Below are positions 57,119 to 64,000 of a stretch of 64,000 nt of DNA, in pieces. Within the stretch, counting starts at the first letter, position 1. The number at the start of each line of letters is the position of its first letter. The notes beneath the pieces are model-generated. The model had not been told where the DNA came from. It was given only the letters and a program-made list of their open reading frames with translations, and did no database searches. The translations under genes were made by a program, and so were the position numbers. The stretch comes from Alloactinosynnema sp. L-07 (GTDB lineage Bacteria; Actinomycetota; Actinomycetes; Mycobacteriales; Pseudonocardiaceae): NCBI RefSeq assembly GCF_900070365.1, contig NZ_LN850107.1:4092001-4156000 (forward strand), written 5' to 3'.

Positions 57119-58372
57119 ATGCGCGTGCTGATGCTGTCCTGGGAGTACCCCCCGGTCGTGGTCGGGGGGCTGGGCAGGCACGTGCACGCGATCGCCCGCC
57201 ACCTGGCGGGCCAGGGACATGACGTGGTCGTGCTGTGCAGGCACGAGGCGGGCACCGACGCCGAGACCCACCCCACCGAGGACGGCACGCACGACGGCGT
57301 CCGGGTGATCCGGGTAGCCGAGGACCCGACGCACCTGGTGTTCGAGAAGGATCTGGTCGCCTGGACCCTGGCGATGGGCCACGCGATGATCCGCGCCGGT
57401 CTGTCACTGCTCAGCGAGTGGCGCCCCGAGGTGGTGCACGCCCACGACTGGCTGGTGACCCACCCGGCCGTCGCCCTGGCCGAGCACGCGCGGGTCCCGC
57501 TGGTCGCGACCGTGCATGCCACCGAGGCAGGCAGACACAGCGGCTGGCTGTCGCAGCCACTGAACCAGCAGGTGCACTCGGTCGAATGGTGGCTGGCGAA
57601 CCGAGCCGACGCCCTGATCACCTGCTCGTCAGCGATGCGCGCCGAGGTCGCCCACCTCTTCGAGGTCGAGCCGGACACGATCACCGTCATCCACAACGGC
57701 ATCGAACCGCGAAGCTGGCGCGTACCGCCCGCCGCCGTCCGAACGTCCCGTGCCTCCCACAGCCCGTACAACGCGCCACTGCTGCTGTTCTTCGGCAGGC
57801 TGGAGTGGGAGAAGGGCGTCCAGGACATCATCGGCGCGCTGCCCCGGATCCGCCGCACACATCCCGGCACCCGACTGGTCGTGGCCGGCCGCGGCACCTA
57901 CGCGCCCGCACTGGAAGAACTGGCCCGCAAGCTGCGCGTCCGCCGCGCGATCGACTTCGCCGGACACCTCTCCGACCGCGACCTAGGCGCCCTACTCGCC
58001 GCAGCCGACTCGGTAGTCCTGCCCAGCCGCTACGAGCCCTTCGGCATAGTCGCCCTGGAGGCCGCCGCGGCAGGCGCACCCCTGGTGGCCTCGACCGCGG
58101 GCGGCTTGGGCGAGGTCGTCATCGAAGGCGAGACCGGCCTGTCCTTCACCCCTGGCGACCTGGACGGCCTGTCCACCGCCGTCCGCCGCGTGCTGGACGA
58201 CCCGACCGGCGCCCGCCGCCGGGCGAAGCTGGCCAAGGCCCGCCTGGCCGTCGACTTCGACTGGGACCTGATCGCCACCCAAACCGCCGAGGTCTACGCC
58301 AAGGCCGACGCGGGCGCCCACGCGCCGCTCGGGCGTCCAAAGATCGCCACAGGCAACGCGTTCCTCGCTTAG
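57119..58372 (+). CDS. GT4 glycosyltransferase of the MGLP-type cluster (Rv3032-like)
   Basis: 417 residues of GT-B fold, cytoplasmic or membrane-associated. The N-terminal domain has MRVLMLSWEYPPVVVGGLG; the donor domain has FFGRLEWEKGVQDIIGALP, VLPSRYEPFGIVALEAAAAG (E-x7-E motif) and GETGLSFTPGD. Mycobacterial Rv3032 is an alpha-1,4-glucosyltransferase of methylglucose lipopolysaccharide and glycogen synthesis. ATG 57119 is preferred, since homologues start MRVLML; the upstream ATG at 57101 adds six residues. Its 3' end overlaps the convergent acetyltransferase gene by four bases. Confidence 0.9.
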   Translation: MRVLMLSWEYPPVVVGGLGRHVHAIARHLAGQGHDVVVLCRHEAGTDAETHPTEDGTHDGVRVIRVAEDPTHLVFEKDLVAWTLAMGHAMIRAGLSLLSEWRPEVVHAHDWLVTHPAVALAEHARVPLVATVHATEAGRHSGWLSQPLNQQVHSVEWWLANRADALITCSSAMRAEVAHLFEVEPDTITVIHNGIEPRSWRVPPAAVRTSRASHSPYNAPLLLFFGRLEWEKGVQDIIGALPRIRRTHPGTRLVVAGRGTYAPALEELARKLRVRRAIDFAGHLSDRDLGALLAAADSVVLPSRYEPFGIVALEAAAAGAPLVASTAGGLGEVVIEGETGLSFTPGDLDGLSTAVRRVLDDPTGARRRAKLAKARLAVDFDWDLIATQTAEVYAKADAGAHAPLGRPKIATGNAFLA

Positions 58373-59121
58373 TGCTCCAGCGACTTCAATAGGGCTTTAC
58401 GTGCCTTGCGTTCCATGTCGGCGATCGCGGCCCGGCGCACGGCGTCGGCCTCGTAGGCGTCGAGCCTGCTGCGGACGACCTTCGCGGGCATGCCCGCGGC
58501 GATGGCGAAGTCCGGGATCTCGCCGCGCACGACCGCGTGCGCGCCGATGACACAGCCCCTGCCGATCCGGGTTCCCTTGGTGACGGTGACCTTGGTGCAG
58601 ATCCACGTGTCCGGCCCGATGCGCACCGGAGACTTCACGATGCCCTGGTCCTTGATCGGCTGGTGGATGTCGGCCGTGACGTGGTCGAAGTCGCAGATAT
58701 ACACCCAGTCAGCCACCAACGAAGCGTCACCGAACTCAATGTCCAGATAGCAGTTGACGACATTCTGCCGCCCGAACACCGCCTTGTCGCCGATGCGCAG
58801 CGAGCCCTCGTGGCAGCGGATGGCGTTGCCGTCGCCGATGTGCACCCACCGACCGATCTCCAGCCGACCGAACCCAGGCCGGGCGTGAATCTCGACGTCC
58901 TTGCCGAGAAACACCATGCCGCGCAGCACGATATGCGGATTGGTCACGCGCAGCTTGAGCAGCCGCCAGTACCGAACCAGGTACCAGGGCGTGTACGCAC
59001 GGTTGCGCAGCACCCAGCGCAGCGACTCCTTCGTCAGGAACCGCGCCTGGGCCGGGTCCCGGCGGGCCGGGGACCAGAACTTGAGGCGGTCGGACACCGG
59101 AGAGCCCCACATCGACGTCAT
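58369..59121 (-). CDS. Left-handed beta-helix acyltransferase (Rv3034c-like)
   Basis: 250 residues. The central half is a hexapeptide-repeat helix (LEIGRWVHIGDGNAI, LRIGDKAVFGRQNVV, VRIGPDTWICTKVTV, GTRIGRGCVIGAHAVV), typical of LbetaH acetyl- and acyltransferases such as those acting on sugars. It has no signal peptide. In mycobacteria the equivalent acetyltransferase belongs to the methylglucose polysaccharide locus. Start ATG 59121 is chosen; the open frame extends upstream over the nucleoside hydrolase. It is divergent from that gene with 49 bases between starts. Confidence 0.85.
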   Translation of the reverse strand: MTSMWGSPVSDRLKFWSPARRDPAQARFLTKESLRWVLRNRAYTPWYLVRYWRLLKLRVTNPHIVLRGMVFLGKDVEIHARPGFGRLEIGRWVHIGDGNAIRCHEGSLRIGDKAVFGRQNVVNCYLDIEFGDASLVADWVYICDFDHVTADIHQPIKDQGIVKSPVRIGPDTWICTKVTVTKGTRIGRGCVIGAHAVVRGEIPDFAIAAGMPAKVVRSRLDAYEADAVRRAAIADMERKARKALLKSLEH

Positions 59122-59170
59122 GGCAGAAGACGTTAACTCAGCAGTAGGGCGGGCCTGAAAGGGTGGTGGC

Positions 59171-60112
59171 ATGACTCGACTGATCATCGACACGGATCCA
59201 GGCGTCGACGACGCGTTCGCCATCGCGCTGGCCGCCCGGTCCGCCGATATCGACCTGCTGGCGGTGACCACGGTGTTCGGCAACGTCGGCCTGGAGTCGA
59301 CCACCCGCAACGCGCTGCGGGTGCTGGCGCTGTGCGGCCGGGAGGACGTTCCGGTCGCGGTGGGGGCGGCGCGGCCGCTGGTACACCCGCAGGCCTCGGA
59401 GGGCAAGGCCGCGCACGGCGAGGACGGGCTGTCCGGCCAGGCTGATTCGCTGCCCACGCGACTGCGTGGCGTCGAGCCGCTGCCCGCGGTGGCGCTGATG
59501 GCGAAGGTCCTGCGCGAGTCGCCGGAGCCGGTGACGCTGGTGCCTATCGGGCCGCTGACGAACATCGCGCTGCTGCTGGCGACACACCCGGAGGTCAAGC
59601 CGAAGATCGAGCGGCTGGTGATCATGGGTGGCGGGCTGGCGGGCGGGAACACGACCGCGGCGGCCGAGTTCAACGTCTGGTCCGATCCGGAGGCCGCCTA
59701 CCGGGTGCTGGTCGAGGAAGACCTGCCGACCGTCCTCGTCCCGATCGACCTGACCTACCGCTGCCGGGTCGAGGCGGACTGGCTGGCCGAGCTGGCCGCG
59801 TCCGGGCCCGTGGGTGCTGGGCTGGAGAGTCTGACGGCCACCTATCGCGCGCACTACAGCGCGTTGATGGGCTTCGACGGGCTGGTGATCCACGACGCCG
59901 TGGCGGTGGCCGAGGCGATCAAGCCGGGGATCCTGTCGACCGCGCGACTGCCGGTCCAGGTGGAGACCGCGTTCGGGCCCGCGCGCGGCGCGGTCATCGC
60001 CGACCACCGCCGCCGGACGCAAAACGACCTGCACGGCGCCCGCGCTATCGATGTCGCGATAGACACCGACGTCGACGGGCTGCGGGCGTTCATCCTCGAT
60101 CGGCTGCGCTGA
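59171..60112 (+). CDS. Inosine-uridine preferring nucleoside hydrolase family protein
   Basis: 313 residues. The N-terminal metal signature is LIIDTDPGVDDAFAIALA, where the DTDPGxDD aspartates bind the calcium and ribose, and FNVWSDPEAAYRVLV with the later HDAVAVAEAI holds further ligands. It hydrolyses ribonucleosides to base and ribose for salvage. It lies in the mycobacterial order region but I do not recall an equivalent at this place there, so it may be an insertion. Confidence 0.9.
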   Translation: MTRLIIDTDPGVDDAFAIALAARSADIDLLAVTTVFGNVGLESTTRNALRVLALCGREDVPVAVGAARPLVHPQASEGKAAHGEDGLSGQADSLPTRLRGVEPLPAVALMAKVLRESPEPVTLVPIGPLTNIALLLATHPEVKPKIERLVIMGGGLAGGNTTAAAEFNVWSDPEAAYRVLVEEDLPTVLVPIDLTYRCRVEADWLAELAASGPVGAGLESLTATYRAHYSALMGFDGLVIHDAVAVAEAIKPGILSTARLPVQVETAFGPARGAVIADHRRRTQNDLHGARAIDVAIDTDVDGLRAFILDRLR

Positions 60113-61262
60113 CCGCCTCGCAGAGGATCGCCACCGGCGAGCGGCCGATCCTGGTCAGCACGACCGAGGCGTCCCCGTCGCCACGCAGCTTGAGGCGGGG
60201 ACGCAAGGCGTTGGGGTCGACGTCGAGACCGCGCACCAGGATCTCCAGCCTGCCGATCCCCCGCCCGGCCAAGGCCGCGCGCAGCGCTTTCTCGGTGTAT
60301 TTGCCGTGCTCCAGCACGCGGAACGCGCGGACGCCCGGAGGCGGAACCGGCCCGGTCAAGTAGGCGATGCGCTCATCAAGTTGACCTAGTCCGTTAGCGG
60401 CCGCGTAATGGCGGACAAGGCCTGCGCGGACCACGGCGCCGTCCGGGTCGATGATCCACTCATCGACGGGCAAGACGGGACACGCGTCGTCCTGTTCGTC
60501 GGTGATCGTCCATTCGGTCCCGTCGGACCGCAGCACGCTGGCCCGGCGCGTCGCCGTCGTCGCCAGGCCACCGGTCCACAGGCAGGCTTCGCGGACGGCG
60601 CCGTCGAGGGAGACGATCTCGACCTCGTCGGCCCACGGGACGTCGGCGAAGTCGATGCCCGGCGCGCATTTCACCGCGAGGTCACGGCCGCGATAGGTGT
60701 CGGCCAAGGCGTTGAGCGGCGGCGCGAAGTCCTCCGGCCGCCACCGCCTGCGGCCCGACGAGTCGCGCCTGCCGGGGTCGGCGAGCACGGCGGTGGACCT
60801 GGTGACCGGGGTCAGCGCGTCGGCTTGGACCAGCTGGACACCCGGCACGTTGCCGCGCGCCATGGCCAGCCGAACGGGGTCGAGATCGGAGCCGACGGCT
60901 CGCTCGGCGGTCTCGGCGACAGCGGCGAGGTCGACCCCGACCGAGCAGGTCACGTCATGGGCGAGGCGGCCCGCGAGCCTGCGGGCGCGGTGGCGCGCGA
61001 CCCGGGTCGGTGTGGCCTGTTGGAGGGCGGCGTCGGTGAACAGCCAGCGCACCGGATCGTCTACTTTGGACACTGCTTTCCGACGCAGCAGCACCGTCTC
61101 CAGCAGTGCGGGCGCGCGCTCACCGGCCAGCGAGCGCGCGGTGGCGACGTCGGCGAGATAGGACGCGGAGGTCAGCGGCAGCCGAGCGATCTCGGCCGCC
61201 GCCGCGACCCCGTCGGGCGACCGCAGGAACGCGATGTCGCCGAGGGTGAACCCGTAGCCCAC
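60090..61262 (-). CDS. THUMP-like class I methyltransferase (Rv3037c-like)
   Basis: 390 residues. A class I SAM fold is visible: CSVGVDLAAVAETAERAVG, DLDPVRLAMARGNVPGVQLV, TAVLADPGRRDSSGRRRW, and a C-terminal RNA-binding-like region (GRGIGRLEILVRGLDVDPNAL). The usual glycine-rich motif I is replaced by a shorter form, so activity is uncertain. The gene overlaps the nucleoside hydrolase gene by 23 bases at the 3' ends. Mycobacterial Rv3037c has been named a candidate methyltransferase of the polymethylated polysaccharide; a tRNA or rRNA role is equally possible. Confidence 0.75.
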   Translation of the reverse strand: MGYGFTLGDIAFLRSPDGVAAAAEIARLPLTSASYLADVATARSLAGERAPALLETVLLRRKAVSKVDDPVRWLFTDAALQQATPTRVARHRARRLAGRLAHDVTCSVGVDLAAVAETAERAVGSDLDPVRLAMARGNVPGVQLVQADALTPVTRSTAVLADPGRRDSSGRRRWRPEDFAPPLNALADTYRGRDLAVKCAPGIDFADVPWADEVEIVSLDGAVREACLWTGGLATTATRRASVLRSDGTEWTITDEQDDACPVLPVDEWIIDPDGAVVRAGLVRHYAAANGLGQLDERIAYLTGPVPPPGVRAFRVLEHGKYTEKALRAALAGRGIGRLEILVRGLDVDPNALRPRLKLRGDGDASVVLTRIGRSPVAILCEAVSAADRG

Positions 61263-62219
61263 TCAGTTCGGCTTGCGGCCGCTGATGAGCACGTTGTAGA
61301 ACAGCTCGCGCGGCAGCACCTTGCGCAGCAGCCGCTCATCGAGCCACGTCAGCCGCTGCCAGGTCTTGTAGGCGAACATGCCCCAGCCGAAGCCCAGCTT
61401 CTCGCGCGGGACGGCGGCCTCGAATGTGCGCACCGGCCAGCCGAACAGCGCGGCGGCGAACTCCTCGGTCACCGCCTTGACCTCGACCATGCCCGCCTCG
61501 CGGGCCTGCGTCTCCAGCTCGGCCGGGTCGAAGGTGTGGATGTCGACCACGGCTTCGAGCGCGGCGGCCCGGCTCGACTCGTCGAGCTCCTCCTGCGGCC
61601 TGCGCCAGTCGCGCAGCGCGGCGAGCTTGGTGACGTTGGTGGTCAGCCACCAGGTCGCCTGGCCGAGCTTGCGCGCGTACCGGTCGCCGACCTTGGTCGG
61701 CTCACCCGCGAAGACGAACCGGCCGCCCGGCTTGAGCACCCGCTGGATCTCGCGGAACGCGGCCGGGATGTCGGGGATGTGGTGCAGCACGGCGTGGCCG
61801 ATGACCAGGTCGAAGCTGTTGTCGTCATACGGGATCCGCTCGGCGTCGGCGACCCGGCCGTCCACGTCGAGCCCAAGGCCCTTGGCGTTGCGCAGGGCGA
61901 CCTCGACCATGCCGGGCGACAGGTCGGTGACCGAGCCCTTCTTGATCACGCCGCCCTGCATCAGGTTGAGCAGGAAGAAGCCGGTGCCGCTGCCGAGTTC
62001 CATGGCGTGCTCGTACGGCCAGCCCTGGTCGCCCGCGACGGACTTGAAGCGGCCGACGGCGTAGTCGATGCAGCGCTCGTCGTAGGAGATCGACCACTTC
62101 TCGTCGTACGTGCCCGCTTCCCAGTCGTGGTAGAGCACGTTGGCGAGCTTGGGATCGGCGAACGCGGCCTCGACCTGCGCGGCTGTGGCGTGCGGGTTCG
62201 GGGTGGGGTCAGCGGCCAT
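61263..62219 (-). CDS. SAM-dependent methyltransferase (Rv3038c-like)
   Basis: 318 residues. Class I motifs are EHAMELGSGTGFFLLNLM, VTDLSPGMVEVALRNAK, DLVIGHAVLHHIPDIPAAF and LKPGGRFVFAGEPTKVG. It has an N-terminal segment LANVLYHDWEAGTYDEKW and a C-terminal helical cap. The substrate is unknown. The start ATG 62219 overlaps the enoyl-CoA hydratase end by 11 bases, so the two are cotranslated, and it is directly followed by the THUMP-like gene. Confidence 0.87.
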   Translation of the reverse strand: MAADPTPNPHATAAQVEAAFADPKLANVLYHDWEAGTYDEKWSISYDERCIDYAVGRFKSVAGDQGWPYEHAMELGSGTGFFLLNLMQGGVIKKGSVTDLSPGMVEVALRNAKGLGLDVDGRVADAERIPYDDNSFDLVIGHAVLHHIPDIPAAFREIQRVLKPGGRFVFAGEPTKVGDRYARKLGQATWWLTTNVTKLAALRDWRRPQEELDESSRAAALEAVVDIHTFDPAELETQAREAGMVEVKAVTEEFAAALFGWPVRTFEAAVPREKLGFGWGMFAYKTWQRLTWLDERLLRKVLPRELFYNVLISGRKPN

Positions 62220-62988
62220 TGAACTCGGCCTTTCCTGGTCCGTTCTCGATGAACGAGCGCAGTCCGGTCTCGCGGTCCTCGGTGGCGAACAGGGCCGCGA
62301 AGAGATTGGTCTCCAACTTGAGGCCGCTGGCGAGGTCGTTGTCCAGGCCGCCGTCGATGGCCGCCTTCGCCGCGGCGAGCGCGCGGGACGCGCCCCGGGT
62401 GAACTGACTGGCCCAGCGCTTGGCCGCCTCGTAGACGTCGTCAGGCGCGACGACCTCGTCGACCATGCCGAGCGCGAGCGCCTCATCGGCCTTGACGAAC
62501 CGGCCGGTGTACACGAGGTCCTTGGTCTTGCTCGGCCCGATCAGCCGGGCCAGCCGCTGCGTACCGCCCGCGCCGGGAATGATGCCGAGCAGGATCTCCG
62601 GCTGGCCGACCTTGGCGTTGTCACCCGCGATCCGCCGGTCGCAGGCCAGGGCCAGCTCGAAGCCGCCGCCGAGAGCGAAGCCGGTGATCGCGGCGACCGT
62701 GGGCTTGGGCAGCTCGGCGATCGCGGTGATCGAGCCGGTCAACTCGGGGGCGTAGTCGGCGATGTCGGGGTAGGACATCTCCGCGAATTCCTTGACGTCG
62801 GCGCCCGCCGCGAAGACCTTCGGACCGCCGTAGACGATGACCGCCTTGACGTCGTCGCGCTCGCGCGCCTCCTGCGCGGCCACCCGCAGCTCAGCCTGCA
62901 GCTGACGGTTGATGGCGTTCATCGGCGGCCGGTCGAGCCGGATGGTGCCGATGCCGTCCTCGACCTCGAGCCGAACGAACTCACCCAC
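62209..62988 (-). CDS. Enoyl-CoA hydratase/isomerase family (EchA17-like)
   Basis: 259 residues of crotonase fold. The oxyanion-hole glycines are in KVFAAGADVKEFAEM and FALGGGFELALACDRRI; the acid-base glutamates are in QPEILLGIIPGAGGTQRLARLIG, near the expected Glu positions. It hydrates enoyl-CoA in fatty acid degradation. It overlaps the methyltransferase gene downstream and is followed by two methyltransferase genes, as in mycobacteria. Confidence 0.9.
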   Translation of the reverse strand: MGEFVRLEVEDGIGTIRLDRPPMNAINRQLQAELRVAAQEARERDDVKAVIVYGGPKVFAAGADVKEFAEMSYPDIADYAPELTGSITAIAELPKPTVAAITGFALGGGFELALACDRRIAGDNAKVGQPEILLGIIPGAGGTQRLARLIGPSKTKDLVYTGRFVKADEALALGMVDEVVAPDDVYEAAKRWASQFTRGASRALAAAKAAIDGGLDNDLASGLKLETNLFAALFATEDRETGLRSFIENGPGKAEFNGR

Positions 62989-63040
62989 GGTGGAGCCTCC
63001 TACCGGTCTGTTTGCCGAAGGTTACCTGTCAGTACAGCCG

Positions 63041-63877
63041 TCAGCCGTCGCGGCGGGCGAAGTACCGGTCGCCCGACCGTTCGAGGACGAGGTTCTGACC
63101 GAACGCGGTCGAGAGGTTTTCGCTGGTCAGAACATCTTCGATCAAGCCCTGCGCGACCACGCCGCCCGCCGACAGCAGCAGCAGGTGGGTGAATCCGGGC
63201 GGGATCTCCTCGACGTGGTGGGTGACGAGCACGGTCGCGGGGGCGTCCGGGTCGAGCGCCAGCTCCGACAGGCGGGCCACGAGGTCTTCCCGGCCGCCGA
63301 GGTCGAGACCGGCGGCGGGCTCGTCGAGCAAGAGCAGCTCAGGGTCGGTCATCAGCGCGCGAGCGATCATGGCGCGCTTACGCTCTCCTTCGGAGAGGGT
63401 GCCGAAGAGCCGGTCGGCCAGGTGGGCGATGCCCATGGCCTTGAGCAACTCGGCCGCGCGGCCGGTGTCGAGCTGGTCGTACTGCTCGCGCCAGCGGCCA
63501 AGGACCGCGTAACCGGCGGAGACGACGACGTCGAGGACCAGTTCGTCGGCGGGGACGCGACCGGCGAGCGCGGCCGAGCAAAAGCCGATTCGGGTCCGGA
63601 GCTCGAAGACGTCGACCTTGCCGAGCCGGTCACCGAGGACGTGGACGACGCCGGTGGTCGGGTGCAGTTCCGCGCCCGCGAGCCGCAGCAGCGTGGTCTT
63701 GCCCGCACCGTTGCCGCCGAGGACCACCCACCGCTCGTCGAGCTCGACGCTCCAGTTCACCCCTTTGAGGAGATCGGTGCTGCCGCGGCGGACGCCGACG
63801 TCCGCCAGGTGCACAACCAGGTCGTCGGGAGCGTCCGGGGCGGTGCTGGCGTCAAGGTGCGCGGTCACGGCGGACAT
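63041..63877 (-). CDS. ABC transporter ATP-binding protein (Rv3041c-like)
   Basis: 278 residues. Walker A GGNGAGKTTLLRLAG, the Q-loop near CSAALAGRVP, signature LSEGERKRAMIARALM, Walker B LLLLDEPAAGLDLGG and switch His in VTHHVEEIP. No permease gene is beside it, so its transport partner is unknown; it may be a stand-alone ATPase. ATG 63877 is used as the start because the further upstream frame is a shadow. Confidence 0.87.
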   Translation of the reverse strand: MSAVTAHLDASTAPDAPDDLVVHLADVGVRRGSTDLLKGVNWSVELDERWVVLGGNGAGKTTLLRLAGAELHPTTGVVHVLGDRLGKVDVFELRTRIGFCSAALAGRVPADELVLDVVVSAGYAVLGRWREQYDQLDTGRAAELLKAMGIAHLADRLFGTLSEGERKRAMIARALMTDPELLLLDEPAAGLDLGGREDLVARLSELALDPDAPATVLVTHHVEEIPPGFTHLLLLSAGGVVAQGLIEDVLTSENLSTAFGQNLVLERSGDRYFARRDG

Positions 63878-63960
63878 TCTGCCTTTGTCCCGCCGTGACC
63901 GGGGGCGTCGGGGGTCACCCGTCGGAGGCGCCAACCGATGATCGTGGGCAGGATGGACGG

Positions 63961-64000
63961 GTGACCCCTTCCTCGCCGCGTCCGCTGCCAGGTCATCCCT
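63961..64000 (+). CDS. Possible gene start at the window end, partial
   Basis: A GTG at 63961 opens 13 codons (MTPSSPRPLPGHP) that run off the end, with GGAT about six bases upstream, divergent from the ABC gene. Too short to identify. The mycobacterial order has a serB2 gene further on, on the other strand, so this is not obviously it. Confidence 0.3.
   Translation, partial: MTPSSPRPLPGHP

Overview
This is a very GC-rich, gene-dense chromosomal window from an actinomycete, most likely of the Pseudonocardiaceae (Actinokineospora, Saccharothrix or Lentzea type). The grounds are GTG and TTG starts, many ATGA/GTGA start-stop overlaps, DUF397 proteins, a Scr1-type XRE regulator, and a gene order that, as I recall it, follows Mycobacterium tuberculosis Rv2996c to Rv3041c: serA, ilvC-ilvN-ilvB, cfp6, doxX, lppZ, gatB/gatA/gatC, an ACT protein, ligA, a MetE-like protein, mnmA, a cysteine desulfurase, an acyltransferase and GNAT pair, etfA/etfB, a methyltransferase-GH57-GT4 polysaccharide cluster, a THUMP-like protein, a methyltransferase, echA and an ABC ATPase. 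No database could be searched, so family names rest on motifs, length and context.

Layout. 1-9.3 kb: the 5' end of serA, a proline-rich protein coupled to a small DUF397 protein, the ilvBNC operon with a readable promoter, leader peptide and attenuator, a cfp6-like PH protein and ilvD. 9.3-9.8 kb: a decayed antitoxin/PIN-toxin pair. 9.8-13.6 kb: DoxX, a 2-hydroxyacid dehydrogenase, an alpha/beta hydrolase and an LppZ-like lipoprotein. 13.6-18 kb: gatC-gatA-small membrane protein-gatB, and an ACT protein. 18-20 kb: two repeat-rich non-coding stretches around a GNAT gene. 20-26.3 kb: ligA, a coupled sialidase-like/MoaD-like/hypothetical trio, a MetE-like protein and a threonine dehydratase. 26.5-34.5 kb: a MacAB-like exporter with a LysR regulator, a secreted anchored protein, an integral membrane protein and a two-component system. 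34.6-36.7 kb: coupled SDR-VOC-QueA genes. 37.3-43.6 kb: an acyl-CoA synthetase, then a TPR-CHAT protein beside a cytoplasmic subtilase. 43.7-52.1 kb: mnmA and its cysteine desulfurase, an MFS transporter, an OlsB/OlsA-like pair, ETF and DegV. 52.2-54.8 kb: a DUF397/XRE/methyltransferase island with twin palindromic operators. 54.8-64 kb: the probable methylglucose lipopolysaccharide-type cluster (its GH57 gene carries a frameshift), a nucleoside hydrolase, two methyltransferases, enoyl-CoA hydratase and an ABC ATPase.

The ilv genes form a branched-chain amino acid block. GatCAB makes Gln/Asn-tRNA by transamidation. The cysteine desulfurase and MnmA overlap by four bases and act in sequence in tRNA thiolation. 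The most unusual regulatory signals are the leaderless ilv leader peptide and the paired palindromes around the DUF397 promoter. The most system-like accessory locus is the TPR-CHAT plus subtilase pair.
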